A stretch of 64,000 nt of DNA from Chaetorhynchus papuensis (Eukaryota > Chordata > Aves > Passeriformes > Rhipiduridae). The stretch lies in NCBI GenBank assembly GCA_013396525.1, contig VWYX01001214.1, positions 124,001-188,000 on the forward strand. The letters are read 5' to 3'. Position 1 is the first letter of the stretch, and the number at the start of each line of letters is the position of its first letter. The position numbers were made by a program, and so were the translations under genes. A model generated the notes under the pieces. That model was not told the DNA's origin, ran no database searches, and worked only from the letters and a program-made list of their open reading frames with translations. Positions 1-11,700 of this stretch are shown in pieces.

Positions 1-355
1 AGTGCTAAGTACCCTCACCCAGTGCACTTCACAACTCCTTACAGTCACATCTGGTGCAGGTGGGTTGCAAATGGAGCTGTAGAGGAGATCTTGCACTCAC
101 CCCTCTCTGAAGTTATAATCACCTAACACCAAATCAGACAGGCTTCTATGAGATTCCACCAATTCAGCAGTTTTATATAAAAGTCATATCCAGTATTGAA
201 CACTAGATAACAGCATGCACAGATATATCCATTATTTCAATTAAGTGACTACAAAAGAAAGAGATCAGCCTGATATGCCCATGTCTCAAGTCCCTTTAAG
301 AGCCTCCAGCTCCCAAGCTAGTTGTTATTTCCAAAAGCACAAACATTAGCATTAC
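1..355 (-). other. ARVCF: ARVCF intron after exon G (partial)
   Basis: This is the 5' end of the intron following exon G, starting with the gtaatg donor at 355. It is ordinary AT-rich intron sequence. I see no second exon, repeat or RNA gene in it; the next coding exon is outside the window. Confidence 0.8.
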
Positions 356-427
356 CTTTTGCTGCTTCAGACCGCTTAGGCAAATCAAGTGTATCAAAAT
401 TCCTGTCCAAATCTCCATTCTTCTTTC
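356..427 (-). CDS. ARVCF: ARVCF coding exon G (small in-frame exon, last in window)
   Basis: A 72-nt exon completing Gly581 and encoding residues 582-604, with one base of the next codon. The product is KKNGDLDRNFDTLDLPKRSE followed by AAK. The acceptor is ttttttgcacag|GAAAGA and the donor GCAAAAG|gtaatg, with T at +5. It continues the basic insert from exon F and contains the family motif FDTLDLPKR just before the next armadillo repeat. Both borders are phase 1, so inclusion or skipping keeps the frame; 24 residues would be lost on skipping. The next expected exon lies to the left of the window. Confidence 0.93.
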
Positions 428-2463
428 CTGTGCAAAAAAGAAGACAACAGATGGAAAAGACTGTCAGTATACTGACAAGTAAGTTTCTGTCATGTGCATC
501 TACAAGATGGGAGAAGATACAGACCCAGAATATAAATCACAGACTGCTCCCCATACCTGTGTGTATCTGACTCTCAGTCCAGCTGCACAGTTGTGGTTTT
601 AGCGTGAGAACTTAGGGACAAACACCCGTGCTGCTTGCAGGTTGATCTGCAAACATGCTTAGCACTAGCGTTTCAGAGAGTCTTAAGAGTGCTTTAAACC
701 TTGGAAAATTGTGCCATTTCCCTTCCTGGCAAAGCTGTGCCCCTCCCTCAGAAGCCCAGTGTTTACTTGTTGTTTTCACAGAGGAATTTTGACCCGAAGC
801 TTAGCTGAAGCAAAAACTCAGCAGCAGAGCAAAAAAACAACAGCCTTGCTTTGCAGCCTCTATTCTCAATGCCATTGTCAGGCAGGAAGACCTAGATTTA
901 ATATATTGTACAGACAGCAGCCAACAACTTAACCTTGAATTGCCCTTCAATCGACAAAGTGTCATCTTTACTATTTATTAGAAGCTAATGGAAATAATTC
1001 CATACTTTTGCTAAGAAACAGCGTCAAACCATTACGTCAGTTTTAATTTATACAATCCTTTACAGAAAGCAGAACAAAACCCGCACTTTTAGTTTTAGTC
1101 AGGTTGAGAATTCAAGGTTATGGAAACACATGGGGAGGGAAGGGTTGGTTTCCATGCCCCCAAGGAGACACGCCGCCTGGGGTAAGCCCGCATGGATGCT
1201 GTGGGATAAGCAGGAACCTCGCCATCAAGAGGAATACTGGCAGCAGAGAGAGAGATTTGGAAGGCAGTGCAATAACCTGCATGGCTTCTGGGGACAGTAG
1301 GGTACAATTTAGCTTTCCCGAATTATTTTGAGGGGGGAAAATCAAGTTATTTAGTTCCTCTCCCTCCAGAGCAGGGAAGGCAGGTGTGATAGAATGAACT
1401 CAGACAACGCAATTTAAGCTGCCAGAAGTGGCTTCTGCACAGGGACTACCAGGCTGTTAATGGAGGTTTTACAGGAAGGGCTGAAAGCTCCACCAGTCAG
1501 GCTGCTCAAAAGCAAACAGGAAAATGGTCCTTGAAAATGTAATGAGGAGATCAGTGTGAGTCTTGACTGGCAACAGGTCATGAGATGGGAAAGGCCAGTC
1601 CTTGCCGTGTTATAGCAGGGGGTTGGAACATGCACAGTGAATTCAGTGGGTCACTCTACCTTTCCTCTTGACAAAAGGATAAAAATACTCAGTACTGTAC
1701 AGAGAAGAATCGAGCTTTTAAATACTATTATGAATATTCAGAAATACCATCAAGAGGGAAATCTCCCCTCAAGGTAGTATTCCATCCTCTCCCTTTCTTT
1801 GGGAAGGGATGGAATCACACACTTTTCTTTTGAAATGCCAACGCAGAATACCAGTCAACTTCAACTGCTGTGCAAAACAAAACATGCACCTGGAAGTTCT
1901 GCTTATCTGAAGTAATTTCCTTAACTGAAGTATGTAAAAGCCCATCTAAGCTGCCAAAAGGTCACACAGCCAGGTATCACAGCACTCCTTGAAAGGTATC
2001 TTTTCTAAAGGAAGGGACAGGAATCAGCAGCACTTTGCAGCCTTCCACCATTTTTTTTCTCCGTGAAAGGAGCAACACATTGCTTGGGGAATCAAATACC
2101 AGAAAGAAAAAGTGCTGTACATCACCAAAGGACATTGCATTTCGTAATAGCAGCTGAACCGAGTTACTGGCTGCAAACCCTTGTTGACCCTTAGAGCACT
2201 GACAGGAAAAAGCAGGGCAGAGGGAATTTAAAAAAACAAAAAGCATTCAAGGAAGGAAGTCAGTGTTTAGGAAAGATTACAGACTTAAGGCAGACCAATA
2301 AATGTGACTCCATCTTATCTACAAGTAAGACAAACTGTTTTTTCACATGACCCCAAATTTCATGTCTCTGCCATTAGACAGTTTAAACCTCAGAACACGT
2401 TCTCAGAGAGCCAGACCTTACTCGACACAACTACTCATTTCAAAAGTTCTCTCTATAATTTAA

Positions 2464-3456
2464 AGGTTGGTTTGGAACTTCTATCACCCTGCAGAACTGA
2501 GATGGCACGGTAAAGAGTTCCCTTCTTCTCAGAGGCAGCGTTTAGTAAGCACTGCGTCTGTGCACAACTTGTTAATGAAGAATTGTCCAGGAGTGCAGTG
2601 TTGGCTGCTACTGTTGACCTGGGAATGCCAAAGCAGCTGCCTATTTACTAACCCATCTTTCATAAAGACAGCACCCTCCACCTGTGCTCTGGGCTCTTCA
2701 GTTGCTGTCTCTCCATTTCTGGGCCAGACAGACAGCAAACACTGGCTGGTTTGGAGGAGCCTCTGCTGGTTTGTGTCTCAGCCCTCTGAGAAACTCCCAC
2801 CTCGCAGGCCAAAGCCCGTCTGCTCAAAGCAGGAGCTGCCAGCTGCTTACCAATGGCAGCAGTTCAGAATACGGAGCTCTGACCAAGGGGATTTCAACTC
2901 TACAAATTACTTGCTTAATCAAATGGATTTGGTTTGGAAATACCCCAAGCACCTACATTTTCCAGGGCTTTCCTATAGAAACAAGGTGAGCAAACTGCAA
3001 GAAGGCTCCGAAACAAATCCACCCAGAAAGCAAAGGTTTCAATCTGAGCTATTTTTCCCATTTGATTTTCACAAATACTGGTTTGGAGTTTCTAAAAAGG
3101 TGACCCAATCTAGCAGTTCAAGAGTCTACTGGTTACAACCCTCTCAGCCATCCCCATGCCCACCTGATAACATGGGAAAACCAGCATCACTGCCAGATTC
3201 CGTAGCTCTGAACACCCTGCTCTGTGCCTCGGCCCTGTGCATTTGTTCACAACAGGGATGTGAACACACACACAACCCACGTGGCTGGGATTCGTATGGA
3301 GCATTCCACTGCCACTTTCTGGATCTTCACAATCAGGTTGTGCACCACAGGGATGCTGAAACCACAGCACAAGCAGCACTTGCAGCAAGAGGGAAGTTTA
3401 AGATTCTGGGTTTTGTACATTTCAATTTCCAGCCATCTCCAGGTTCTCCAGCCTGA
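2464..3456 (+). other. Unexplained 330-codon open frame, antisense strand of an ARVCF intron
   Basis: This frame is open between a TAA at 2461-2463 and a TGA at 3454-3456. The first ATG in frame is at 2575, giving about 293 codons. It is the longest open frame in the window and lies in an intron, on the strand opposite ARVCF. The product shows no signal peptide, membrane segment, repeat or motif I recognise; it is rich in Ser, Pro, Cys and Trp, which looks like translated non-coding DNA. No splice sites or polyadenylation context clearly belong to it. It could be chance, a lineage-specific transcript, or a relic of an old mobile element. I do not call it a gene. Confidence 0.2.
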
Positions 3457-6392
3457 GGTGTGTCAGAGAAAAGCCAATGCTGCTGGATCAGAAGCACAGC
3501 TCTAAACCTTGCCAAGAGACAGTTTTGAACATGCCTGCTGACAGGCCTGTTTTATGAGACCCTGGCTGTAGGATTGGCACAGCACTCTGGTTTGGGAAAA
3601 TTGCCTGACATGAGACTTGCTTGTGCAAGATGCAATTTACAGTCTCTGAAACAGTGGGATTAAAATTCTTCCCCTCTCCCCCCTTGCTACTTTTCATTAT
3701 GTAAGAAACAACCAACACATGACCTTCAGCATTTTCCATCTGCCAGAAACTCTGCACAGACTCTGAAGTGTGACCCAGTGTTATTAACCACTAATGTTGA
3801 TCTTCCTCAAATGTCGTTTTGCTTTAATGGATAATCAAACCATGGTGCAGCCACACCATTTCTGCTGAAGGATTAATTCCCAAATGCTTTTTTTCTGGTT
3901 GAAATAAAAGTTTAAGGAAAAGTCCTTCTTCATAACAATCCCACCTTATCCTCCCTGGTGCTCATTAATACAGCCACTGAACTGGCACAAAGGAGTGACA
4001 GAAATCAAGGGCTGAGCTCTGTCCTGCCAACAAGTCCATCCTCCACAGCCTCACCACTCATAGTCCAGAATCAGCATCCTGCAGAACACCACCCAGCACC
4101 ATTTGTTGGGTGGAGCAAAAAGATTTTGTTTGGTTGGTGTTTTCCCCCTCCCCAACATTTCTCCTTCAGCTGAACCCTCCAGAACCCTGATCTGAAGCAA
4201 GTGTCGCAACCTGAAAATGCCCCAGCCTTCACCCCCAAATCAGTCTCAGTAACAGAGCCTCCCAGGCACCCACAGCCCATCACCCTCCCAGCTGAGGGAA
4301 GCTTTAGCCTCAGACTTGTGTATTCCAGGTGCACTTCCACTTACTGTGCTGGGATGAGAACTGAAGCCTATCCCCCGAGACAGGTGCTGGGGACAGCCTC
4401 ATCCAGCTCCTCCGTGTGCCAGTAACGAAGCTGCAGCAGCCCAGGCCTGTGCCCAGGCAGAGGAAGTGCCAAGGACCCCTCAGAATACACACCCAAGCTG
4501 CTGTGGCTCACAGCTACTTCCATCCCCCAGAGCAGCCAGCAGGGCCTTCCATCAGACAGGGCTGGTGAGACAACTCCCACACTTGGGTGTTCCTGCTCTC
4601 GTGGGGTTAGCTGCACAGCAATTCCCCTGCTTCACTTACACCAGGAATGAAAAAACCCTTGTTTTTTTCCATTCTTGGTGTGGAAAGACCAAACTGCAGA
4701 AGCTCCCTCAGAGGATTTTTCCATGGCTGCTGAAATGAACAGGAGGATGCATTGGGGGAGCAGAGGGGAAGGTGAATGAACAAGACCTTGATCTCAGCTC
4801 TTAGCCTTGCATGAGAAAGCCGAACAAAGCATATTATGGTGATGATGAAAAGAAAGTATTGCAGACTCACCTTGATTGAACCACTCCTCTAATTACCAGA
4901 AAAGCAGCAAAAGAAAAACAAAAATTTACAGGATGAAGAAAATACAAAGGAACAGTCACAAAGAGGCAGAATTTCACAGAACAGGTTCAAAACCTGAGTA
5001 TTACAAGACTACAGAAGTTTTATCAATTAAAAAACCAAACCAAACCAAGGTATTCCACTTTCTCCCTTTTGTTCCTGCTGAAAACCCCCAATCTTTCTTT
5101 GCACAGCCTTTTTTTTTCTTTTCTTTCTCTTTTCATTAAATGAAAAGGTGCTCACTGAATTGAGGGGACAGAAGGATGACTAGCCCTTTGCAGAGGTGTT
5201 TGAAATGCTGTGATCAATGACCATGAAATAAAATAAAATAAACATGGAAACACTGTGAGATTAAGTGAACAAGAGAGGAGAGAATAGATCAATTTTGAAG
5301 TTCTAGACTGAGAAAATTAAGACAGGTTCAGACCAGCATCCACATAAATTGAACAGGAAGACAAGGGGGCTTCCCTTTATGATTTTAAAAGCACATTTAT
5401 GAATGGATTTTAACTTTTATTTTTTAAGCACAACAGTTGTCTGAGACTCTCTATTGTTTTGACCTACATCCCACAAGCTGTGAGCTCAGCATTATCACCA
5501 GTTGATTTCCTCTAGGGAACAGCACGCTTTCAAAAGAGCACTGCGAAAAGCTGGGAAAAACCACGAAAATATATTGTCATTTCCTGCTGAACACACAGAG
5601 CCAAACCCAAGCTGTCACTGAGTGCCTGCACTGCTTGCTGCAGTCCCCAGGCTCACCCTCAGTGTCAGATGATTTTGAGACCAATTTGTCCAAAAAGGCA
5701 CGCCCTGGTGCTTCAGCTGAAGCACAGGAGTGCCCCGTGCACAGCCCCAGGAGAGGCATCTCGGGGTGGGCCCAGGCAGACACCTGGCGTGGGACACACA
5801 CCTGAGAGTGCTCCCTGGCCACTGCCAGCCAGGGGATGAGGACAGCTGTCCCTCAGCACAACACCCTCCTCCCACAGGGCACTCTGAGCTTCTGGAAGCG
5901 TTTCCATTGATTGTGTTGCTCTCAAGCAAAGCAACAACAGGGACTGCAAACGGCAGGGAGCAGGCTGGAGTCAGCACATGTGCAAGGCTTCCAAAGGGTA
6001 TCACACTGCAGGTTCAGTCACACCCTGTGAGAACGGGCTGGCCAGACAGGCAGAATTATTGCTTTAGTTTTTCCCTCAGTCATTAGAAGATTCCCATCAA
6101 TTTTTCTTTTAAACAGTTCAAATGTAGTTGATGACGGACTAGTCTGCAAAAGCAAGTTCACACTGTGATGACTTCCCTAACACATATGGAAACACATAAT
6201 ATTTTAGTAACTTGTACAGGTCAGATCAAAGAGTAATGTGCAGCACGCAGTGCATCAAGTTCAAACAATTCCATATCAGCTCTTCAGGGGCAAAACCCTT
6301 CCTTGTACCTGGCTATAAATAGTAATCCAGGATGTGTGTACACATGAATGAGGAGAATGACGCCTAGACAGAAAATGGAATTAATTATCTCT

Positions 6393-6483
6393 GAATTCAT
6401 CTAGAATAGTCATTTCTCTAAGAAAGAAAAGAAAACAGAATTCAGTCTAGAACAGTAATTTCTCTAAAAAAACAAAGAAAACA
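6393..6483. repeat. Imperfect tandem duplication, two 45-46-bp copies
   Basis: The copies at 6393-6437 and 6438-6483 both begin gaattca, contain tctaga and atttctctaa, and end aaagaaaaca. They differ at a few positions and by a one-base insertion. This appears to be a local duplication inside the intron. Confidence 0.85.
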
Positions 6484-6781
6484 GATATAATTTGAGTGTC
6501 TCTTTGTAAAGGAAACATGGAAGGGGGGTTACTGAGACTATTAATCCTCTCTTATAATGAAATTCATTTGCAACACTCATGCCCCAGAGGAGAGAACAGG
6601 TCTAAAAGTGACTGACAATTAAAAGCTACAGAATCGTGTTTGCAATTTAAATTACTGAAATAGTCACTGAATCGGGAGGTTGTACATTTTGGTTGAGTGG
6701 GAGGGGAGGCTTTTAGTTTGTTTTCAAGTATGAGAGTCTGGAGGCATGGAAGATGTACAGCCAGGAGTGCCATGCAGGGGA

Positions 6782-6807
6782 ATGGATGGATGGATGGATG
6801 GATGGAT
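6782..6807. repeat. ATGG tetranucleotide microsatellite
   Basis: Six uninterrupted ATGG units followed by a partial unit. Overlapping open frames that show runs of Gly-Trp-Met-Asp or His-Pro-Ser-Ile are products of this repeat. Confidence 0.95.
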
Positions 6808-7192
6808 CCATGCTGGCCTGGCTTCCCGAGGAGGGCACACATGCTACACAGCCAGGCAAGGGGACTGAGCAGACATCTGACAGATGCAAGAACACAGCAA
6901 TGCAGAGGAGAGGCAGAGCACATCCACCTTTTTCCAACAGCAGAGTGTCATCTGTCAGCATGCAGCACTCCTGTTTAAAGCCAAACAAAATTACGGCAAC
7001 AGTGGGAAAAAGAATCCCAAATATCTAACGGTGATGCAACGTGAGAGATAAAGCACATGCCAGGACAGTGCAAACACTCCACAAACTGCATCATCCTGAA
7101 CAAGCACGAGGAATGTGCTTGCAAGAGCAGAACTGCACAGCAACATTTACCCCCAAATTCATTTCCAGTTCTGAGCTTTTTGCAACACATAC

Positions 7193-7364
7193 CTTTAGCT
7201 TTTTTTCCACCGAAACAACCAGCATCATCTTTCTTCTTCTTCTGAGAGCCTCCTGTGCCTGTAGTCTGACCAGCATCTAGTTCTTGGTACTTATCAGCTC
7301 CGGGGACCTCTTTGTGGACATGGTAGGAAAGGTTCCTCATGATGCACACACAGTTCTCCACAGA
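7193..7364 (-). CDS. ARVCF: ARVCF coding exon F (armadillo repeat plus lysine-rich insert)
   Basis: A 172-nt exon encoding residues 524-580 plus one base of Gly581. The acceptor is ctctgtaacag|TCTGTG and the donor GCTAAAG|gtatgt. The first part, SVENCVCIMRNLSYHVHKEV, is an armadillo helix pair strongly conserved in the family. It is followed by PGADKYQE, a Gly/Thr-rich spacer, then SQKKKKDDAGCFGGKKAK. In p120 relatives a basic insert sits at this place within the repeat domain and can act as a nuclear targeting or Rho-binding surface. Such a role for this protein is inferred from family knowledge plus the visible lysine clusters. The exact VHKEVPGADKYQE and CFGGKKAK wording separates ARVCF from CTNND1. 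Confidence 0.96.
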
Positions 7365-8613
7365 CTGTTACAGAGAAATTTATGTTACAGGAAGTACTGC
7401 ACCCTCTTACCTGCAAACCATTGTACTGTACAGAGGAGGGCTTGGGGCAATTGAAAAAAGAAAGCCACCTGTCCCAGGAAAACCACGTAGCTCTCAAGGA
7501 AGATTTAGTCAAGACCCTTAAAATAAAGTTCATTCTTCTTCTAAACCCAGTTTTATTTTTCTGAAAGTGAAGCACTTCATAAATAGTATCCATTCAAAAT
7601 GAAAACTCTCTAATCAAAAATACCACTTGATCTTACATAAAGAATACAATTCACCAAAAGATCAAACACACAGCAGAAAATGATCATATAAGGATCTTAT
7701 TTTAATCCAAGTCTCTCTCTCTCGTTCTTCCAACGTTTACAATCTCCAAGGGGCCCATTTTATTAAATTTTCTCTGGGTCAAAACCTAGGCCTTGTGAGG
7801 ATTTCAATGAGAACACACGTTGTCCTGTAGTAATAGCTAATCCACAGCACATCGGATTCTGACAAGAGCAATGCTCTGTAGGTTGCAATGGAAACCACCA
7901 GGTGGTTACAAAATCCACTTCCAAAATTACCTGATTAAGTAACAGGGCTTTGTAACTCCCTTGCACAGGCCATCACATGGTGGGACTCAAAAAGAATAAA
8001 ATAAAGATGCTTTACAAGCTTTCTGGTGATAGAAAGGAATAGTATACTCTTTTTTAAACAGGTTAAAGTTATGATATTCCTCATGCATATAAATACACTT
8101 TAAAGTGCCATGGGATGAGATGATGATAAAAACAGATTAATAGAATCTGCACCAAAAAAAAAAAAAAGCCACAGTTGAAGTGCTGCAGGTCTGAAGACAT
8201 TTCTTAATGTCTAAGCACTTCGGTCTTTAGAGATGGTGCTGAATAAAGTCTTTAAAATGGGAACTGACTCCTTTGCTGCTTTGTGCAAATGGGACTCAAT
8301 TTTGATTTGGAGACTGCACTTATAAATGCCAATTAAGTGATGCAGAACAATAGCAATAATGTCACTGACAATAAAAGACTACTCTCCCCACCTCTCTCCG
8401 CCACCAGCCTTTGCTCCCCTCAACAGCCACAGAGAGAAACACAGCAGCATCCTGCTGATACCCCATCAGCAGTACCACAGATACCAGAGATACTCTATTT
8501 TCTGCAGCAAGCATAATCCTCCTCTGATACCAGCAAACAGAAGCTGGATCTCAGTGCAACACTTCAGCATAAATGAACAGAAACATCCACCATGTCTTAA
8601 CACTCAAGTTCAC
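7365..8613 (-). other. ARVCF: ARVCF intron between exons E and F
   Basis: The shortest intron in the window (1,249 bp), with gtgaac donor and taacag acceptor. Apart from a run of A's around 8154-8166 I see no distinctive element in it. Confidence 0.88.
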
Positions 8614-8731
8614 CTTATTGTCCGTGTCCTTCTTGCCAACTGCAGACTGCAAAGCATGAAGGAGGGCGTCCACCAAGCCATCACACTCTCTTAGTCTTCT
8701 GCGTGCTTCTGCTCCATCTGAACTTACATTC
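8614..8731 (-). CDS. ARVCF: ARVCF coding exon E (armadillo repeat segment)
   Basis: A 118-nt exon completing Arg484 and encoding residues 485-523. The product is NVSSDGAEARRRLRECDG followed by LVDALLHALQSAVGKKDTDNK. The acceptor is ctgtcag|GAATGT. The donor is AATAAG|gtgaac, with A at +5, which makes it weak by consensus. The exon is too short, and split by phase, to appear as a long frame; I found it by matching the expected family sequence and confirmed it by phase continuity with exons D and F. It contributes the helices of a central armadillo repeat. Its codons are more AT-ending than those in exons B to D. Confidence 0.95.
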
Positions 8732-11700
8732 CTGACAGGAGAGAGTTGAAAGAAAGTTTAGCCCTGTGACCTTCACTATAAAGCTGAAGGTGAGTTGATT
8801 TATACCACAATTATTAAGAACTCATCACCTTGGATGAACAATTAGGAGGCCAAGTAGACTGACAAACCCACTAAATCTCAGTAAAATATGGGCAATGCAC
8901 ATCTGCAACTCTCTGAGCCTGAACAAAAAGGGGAACACAATCCCAGAGGTGCCTACAAACACATTTCTCTGCTTTGCTGGTGAGTCCAGGGACTCACCTT
9001 AAACCAAGCTGAAGTCTGCAGAACAAATGATATGCAAACCAAAAACTTAAGTTCAAAACTAGCAGCTCTAAACTGAAAGACACTTTCACCACCTTAGGAA
9101 AAACATGCATAGTCACAAGATTGCTCAGCGGTATCATGGCCACAGAAACTGAAAAAGCTGTGTGCAGCAGATTCAGCACAAAACCTGGATCAGTCACCCT
9201 TAGTAAGGAAAGGACGAGAGTTTACATCGTCCTTTAAATTTCTCTAAACACTGCCCAAGAGAATGGCACAGGTAGAAGAAGAGAGACAGAGTGAAAGGTT
9301 ACTAGGAGTTGTTAGAAGTTACACTTATCAATGACTGCAGAAACTGTCAGAGGGGACCTTTGAACTTGGCCTCACTCATCCAGCGAGCACAAACTGATAC
9401 TCCAGCCTTGCATAAGCATCAACCTGCCATTACCCGATAAATAAATAAAAATTCAAGTTAATTTTCCAAATGCTACCTTCTCCCCCCTCCCCCCTTTTTC
9501 CTTAGGGGGAAAATGAAGTGACAAAATTATTCTTAAGAGTGCTCACTGACCAAACCTATATGGAAGGTCCTCCCAGAGCTGAAACAGTAATTTCGACAAT
9601 AACACAGACAACCTTTTCAGCTTTCAGGTCTTTGAATCCCACAAAGCCGTGTAAGGTTACCTCTCAAAAACTCAGGACACCATCATTACCCTATCAGGAT
9701 CATGCAGCCAGTTTTTGCTTTTAACTAGAGGGACTGCCAATCTCCAAGTAATTAACAAATCAATCATGGTCCTGTCCCGTGTCCCGGTCATCTAGGCAGG
9801 CTGCTGTGTTAATTGGATAGCTAGTGATGAAAAACCACATTTTCTCAGAGACCTCTCAAAATCTGAAGGCACTTAACTGTGAGCTGGTTGCTGTAACAGC
9901 ACTAACTTTCAATTAAGAACACAAATGAAATGCACAGATAAACGCAAATCCTCACACAGCCTCACCTCTAGCAATGGATGATAGGAGGCAGGTAAAGTGG
10001 ATATTAAAATGATTCCACAGGATAGATGGAAGAGAATTCTACATGCTGTTTTCCCATCTCCAGTTGTACTAATCCTTTTGTGTCAAAAGCACAAATGTGA
10101 ATTTTAATGCCACGTCTTTATGAAACTAAAATTAGAATTCAAATTCTCTGAGATACCTTTCAGGAGTTATAACAATAAACGATAGCAGCTCCACCTTCAA
10201 GCACATCTATTAATGTGGAACTCTACTTATTAAGCTTCAGGGTGACAGAAATGCACTCTATAAATGGTCTTATCTGGAGCTGTGTATCACATTTTTTATT
10301 CCCTCATTAAGTTTTAGAGTGTTAGAATTCATAAGCAACACTTGCAGACTAAAGGCAAAACAGCTCAACCTTCACACCTTCCTTGCCCTATGGCCCATTC
10401 AGAGGAGATTTTTCTGTGGTTCATTTGTGCTACCACACTTGCACATTTGTTTTACTGTTTTGGTTATGAACAGCATCACAGTATTGTGTATCCTCCTTTC
10501 TTACTTCTTGATCTGTACTGGGGTTAATATCAAGGTAGACATTGATAAGGTTATGATCGAAAAAATATTATAAAATTGTATCAGCAAGAGTGTGGCCTGC
10601 TGATATCACTTTTACTGTCTCTTCAACTATAGAAAAATTTACTGAAAATTATTGCCTCGAGAAAAAACTTCCACATGTATCACACACAAATAAGCATGAA
10701 AACTGTGCAGGATCAAGTTAATAGCTAATTAATGCTATGACTAAGTTATCCACACATCAAACTTTGCCATTTTAATGTTTTAACTAGCACATCACAAAAT
10801 GTATCCTTATGAGCATCTCATGCAGAAACATCTGCTCTATAAATACCCAACTCTGGGGATTTTATTAGTCTTCCCTCCTTGGGTAATGAGCTACCAGCAG
10901 CCCATGGGATTTATCTACCATGGAAGCACAAACCCCATTTCCTTGTCTGTAACTGTAACCCAGACCTAGAGGAGAGCTCAGCTCCCGTTCTTGTCCCAGC
11001 AGTCCAGGCAGATCTCAGACAGACGAAGCCCAGGGAGATCAGCACCTGATCATGAGTCTGCTCTTCCTGCTGCTCCAACAGTGCAAAAGGCAGCAAAGAT
11101 CCCCCAATCCCTGTAGAAGTATTTGCATTTCAGATCCATGCAGACATCTCTAAGCTCTAAACAAAGATGGGCCCTATGAAAATGATGATGGTATGCTTTG
11201 ACTAAAGTTCTCATCTGGCAATCCCACGAGAAGTGCTGCCAGGGTTGGTTTCCATGATCCAGAGCCACCTTCACAAGTCCCTGCAACCCAGGAAAATGCC
11301 AGGTTGCCTTTCTGCCATGGGGTTAAGACTCTACTATCCACCTCCTTGAAGAGCAACACCTGGTAGTCATTGATCAAATTCATCTTGGGTCTTCAGGAGG
11401 GGCTGGAGCATGAAAACAGAAGGGATGAGATGGACAGGAAGCTACTGCTGGCACTGGTCATTAAAAAGCACAGAAACTGCCACGGAATAATCAACCTGAT
11501 AGTGCATTCCACTGACAGGAGTCAGGAAAAATCTCTTCCTGTTTCACATCCGCACTGGGATTGTTCTTGCTGCATCCTACATCCATTACACGTGACGCAA
11601 TGAAAGATGTAACCAAGCCACCTTCCAAAGGAAGATTTCAAAGCAAGGCTTCTGAGCACCCTTCTTCCAAGAGTGATGGAAACCAACAAACAGATGACTG

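Larger units (their letters stand above)
428..7192 (-). other. ARVCF: ARVCF intron between exons F and G
   Basis: An intron of 6,765 bp with gtatgt donor and cacag acceptor. It contains an unexplained 330-codon open frame on the plus strand (2464-3456), a small tandem duplication at 6393-6483 and an ATGG microsatellite at 6782-6807. Short AT-rich patches occur near 5220-5245. I recognise no additional exon and no intact transposable element. Confidence 0.85.

Noticed and set aside
8359..8694. 111-codon plus-strand frame
   Set aside because: It partly covers the complement of exon E and shows no family resemblance.
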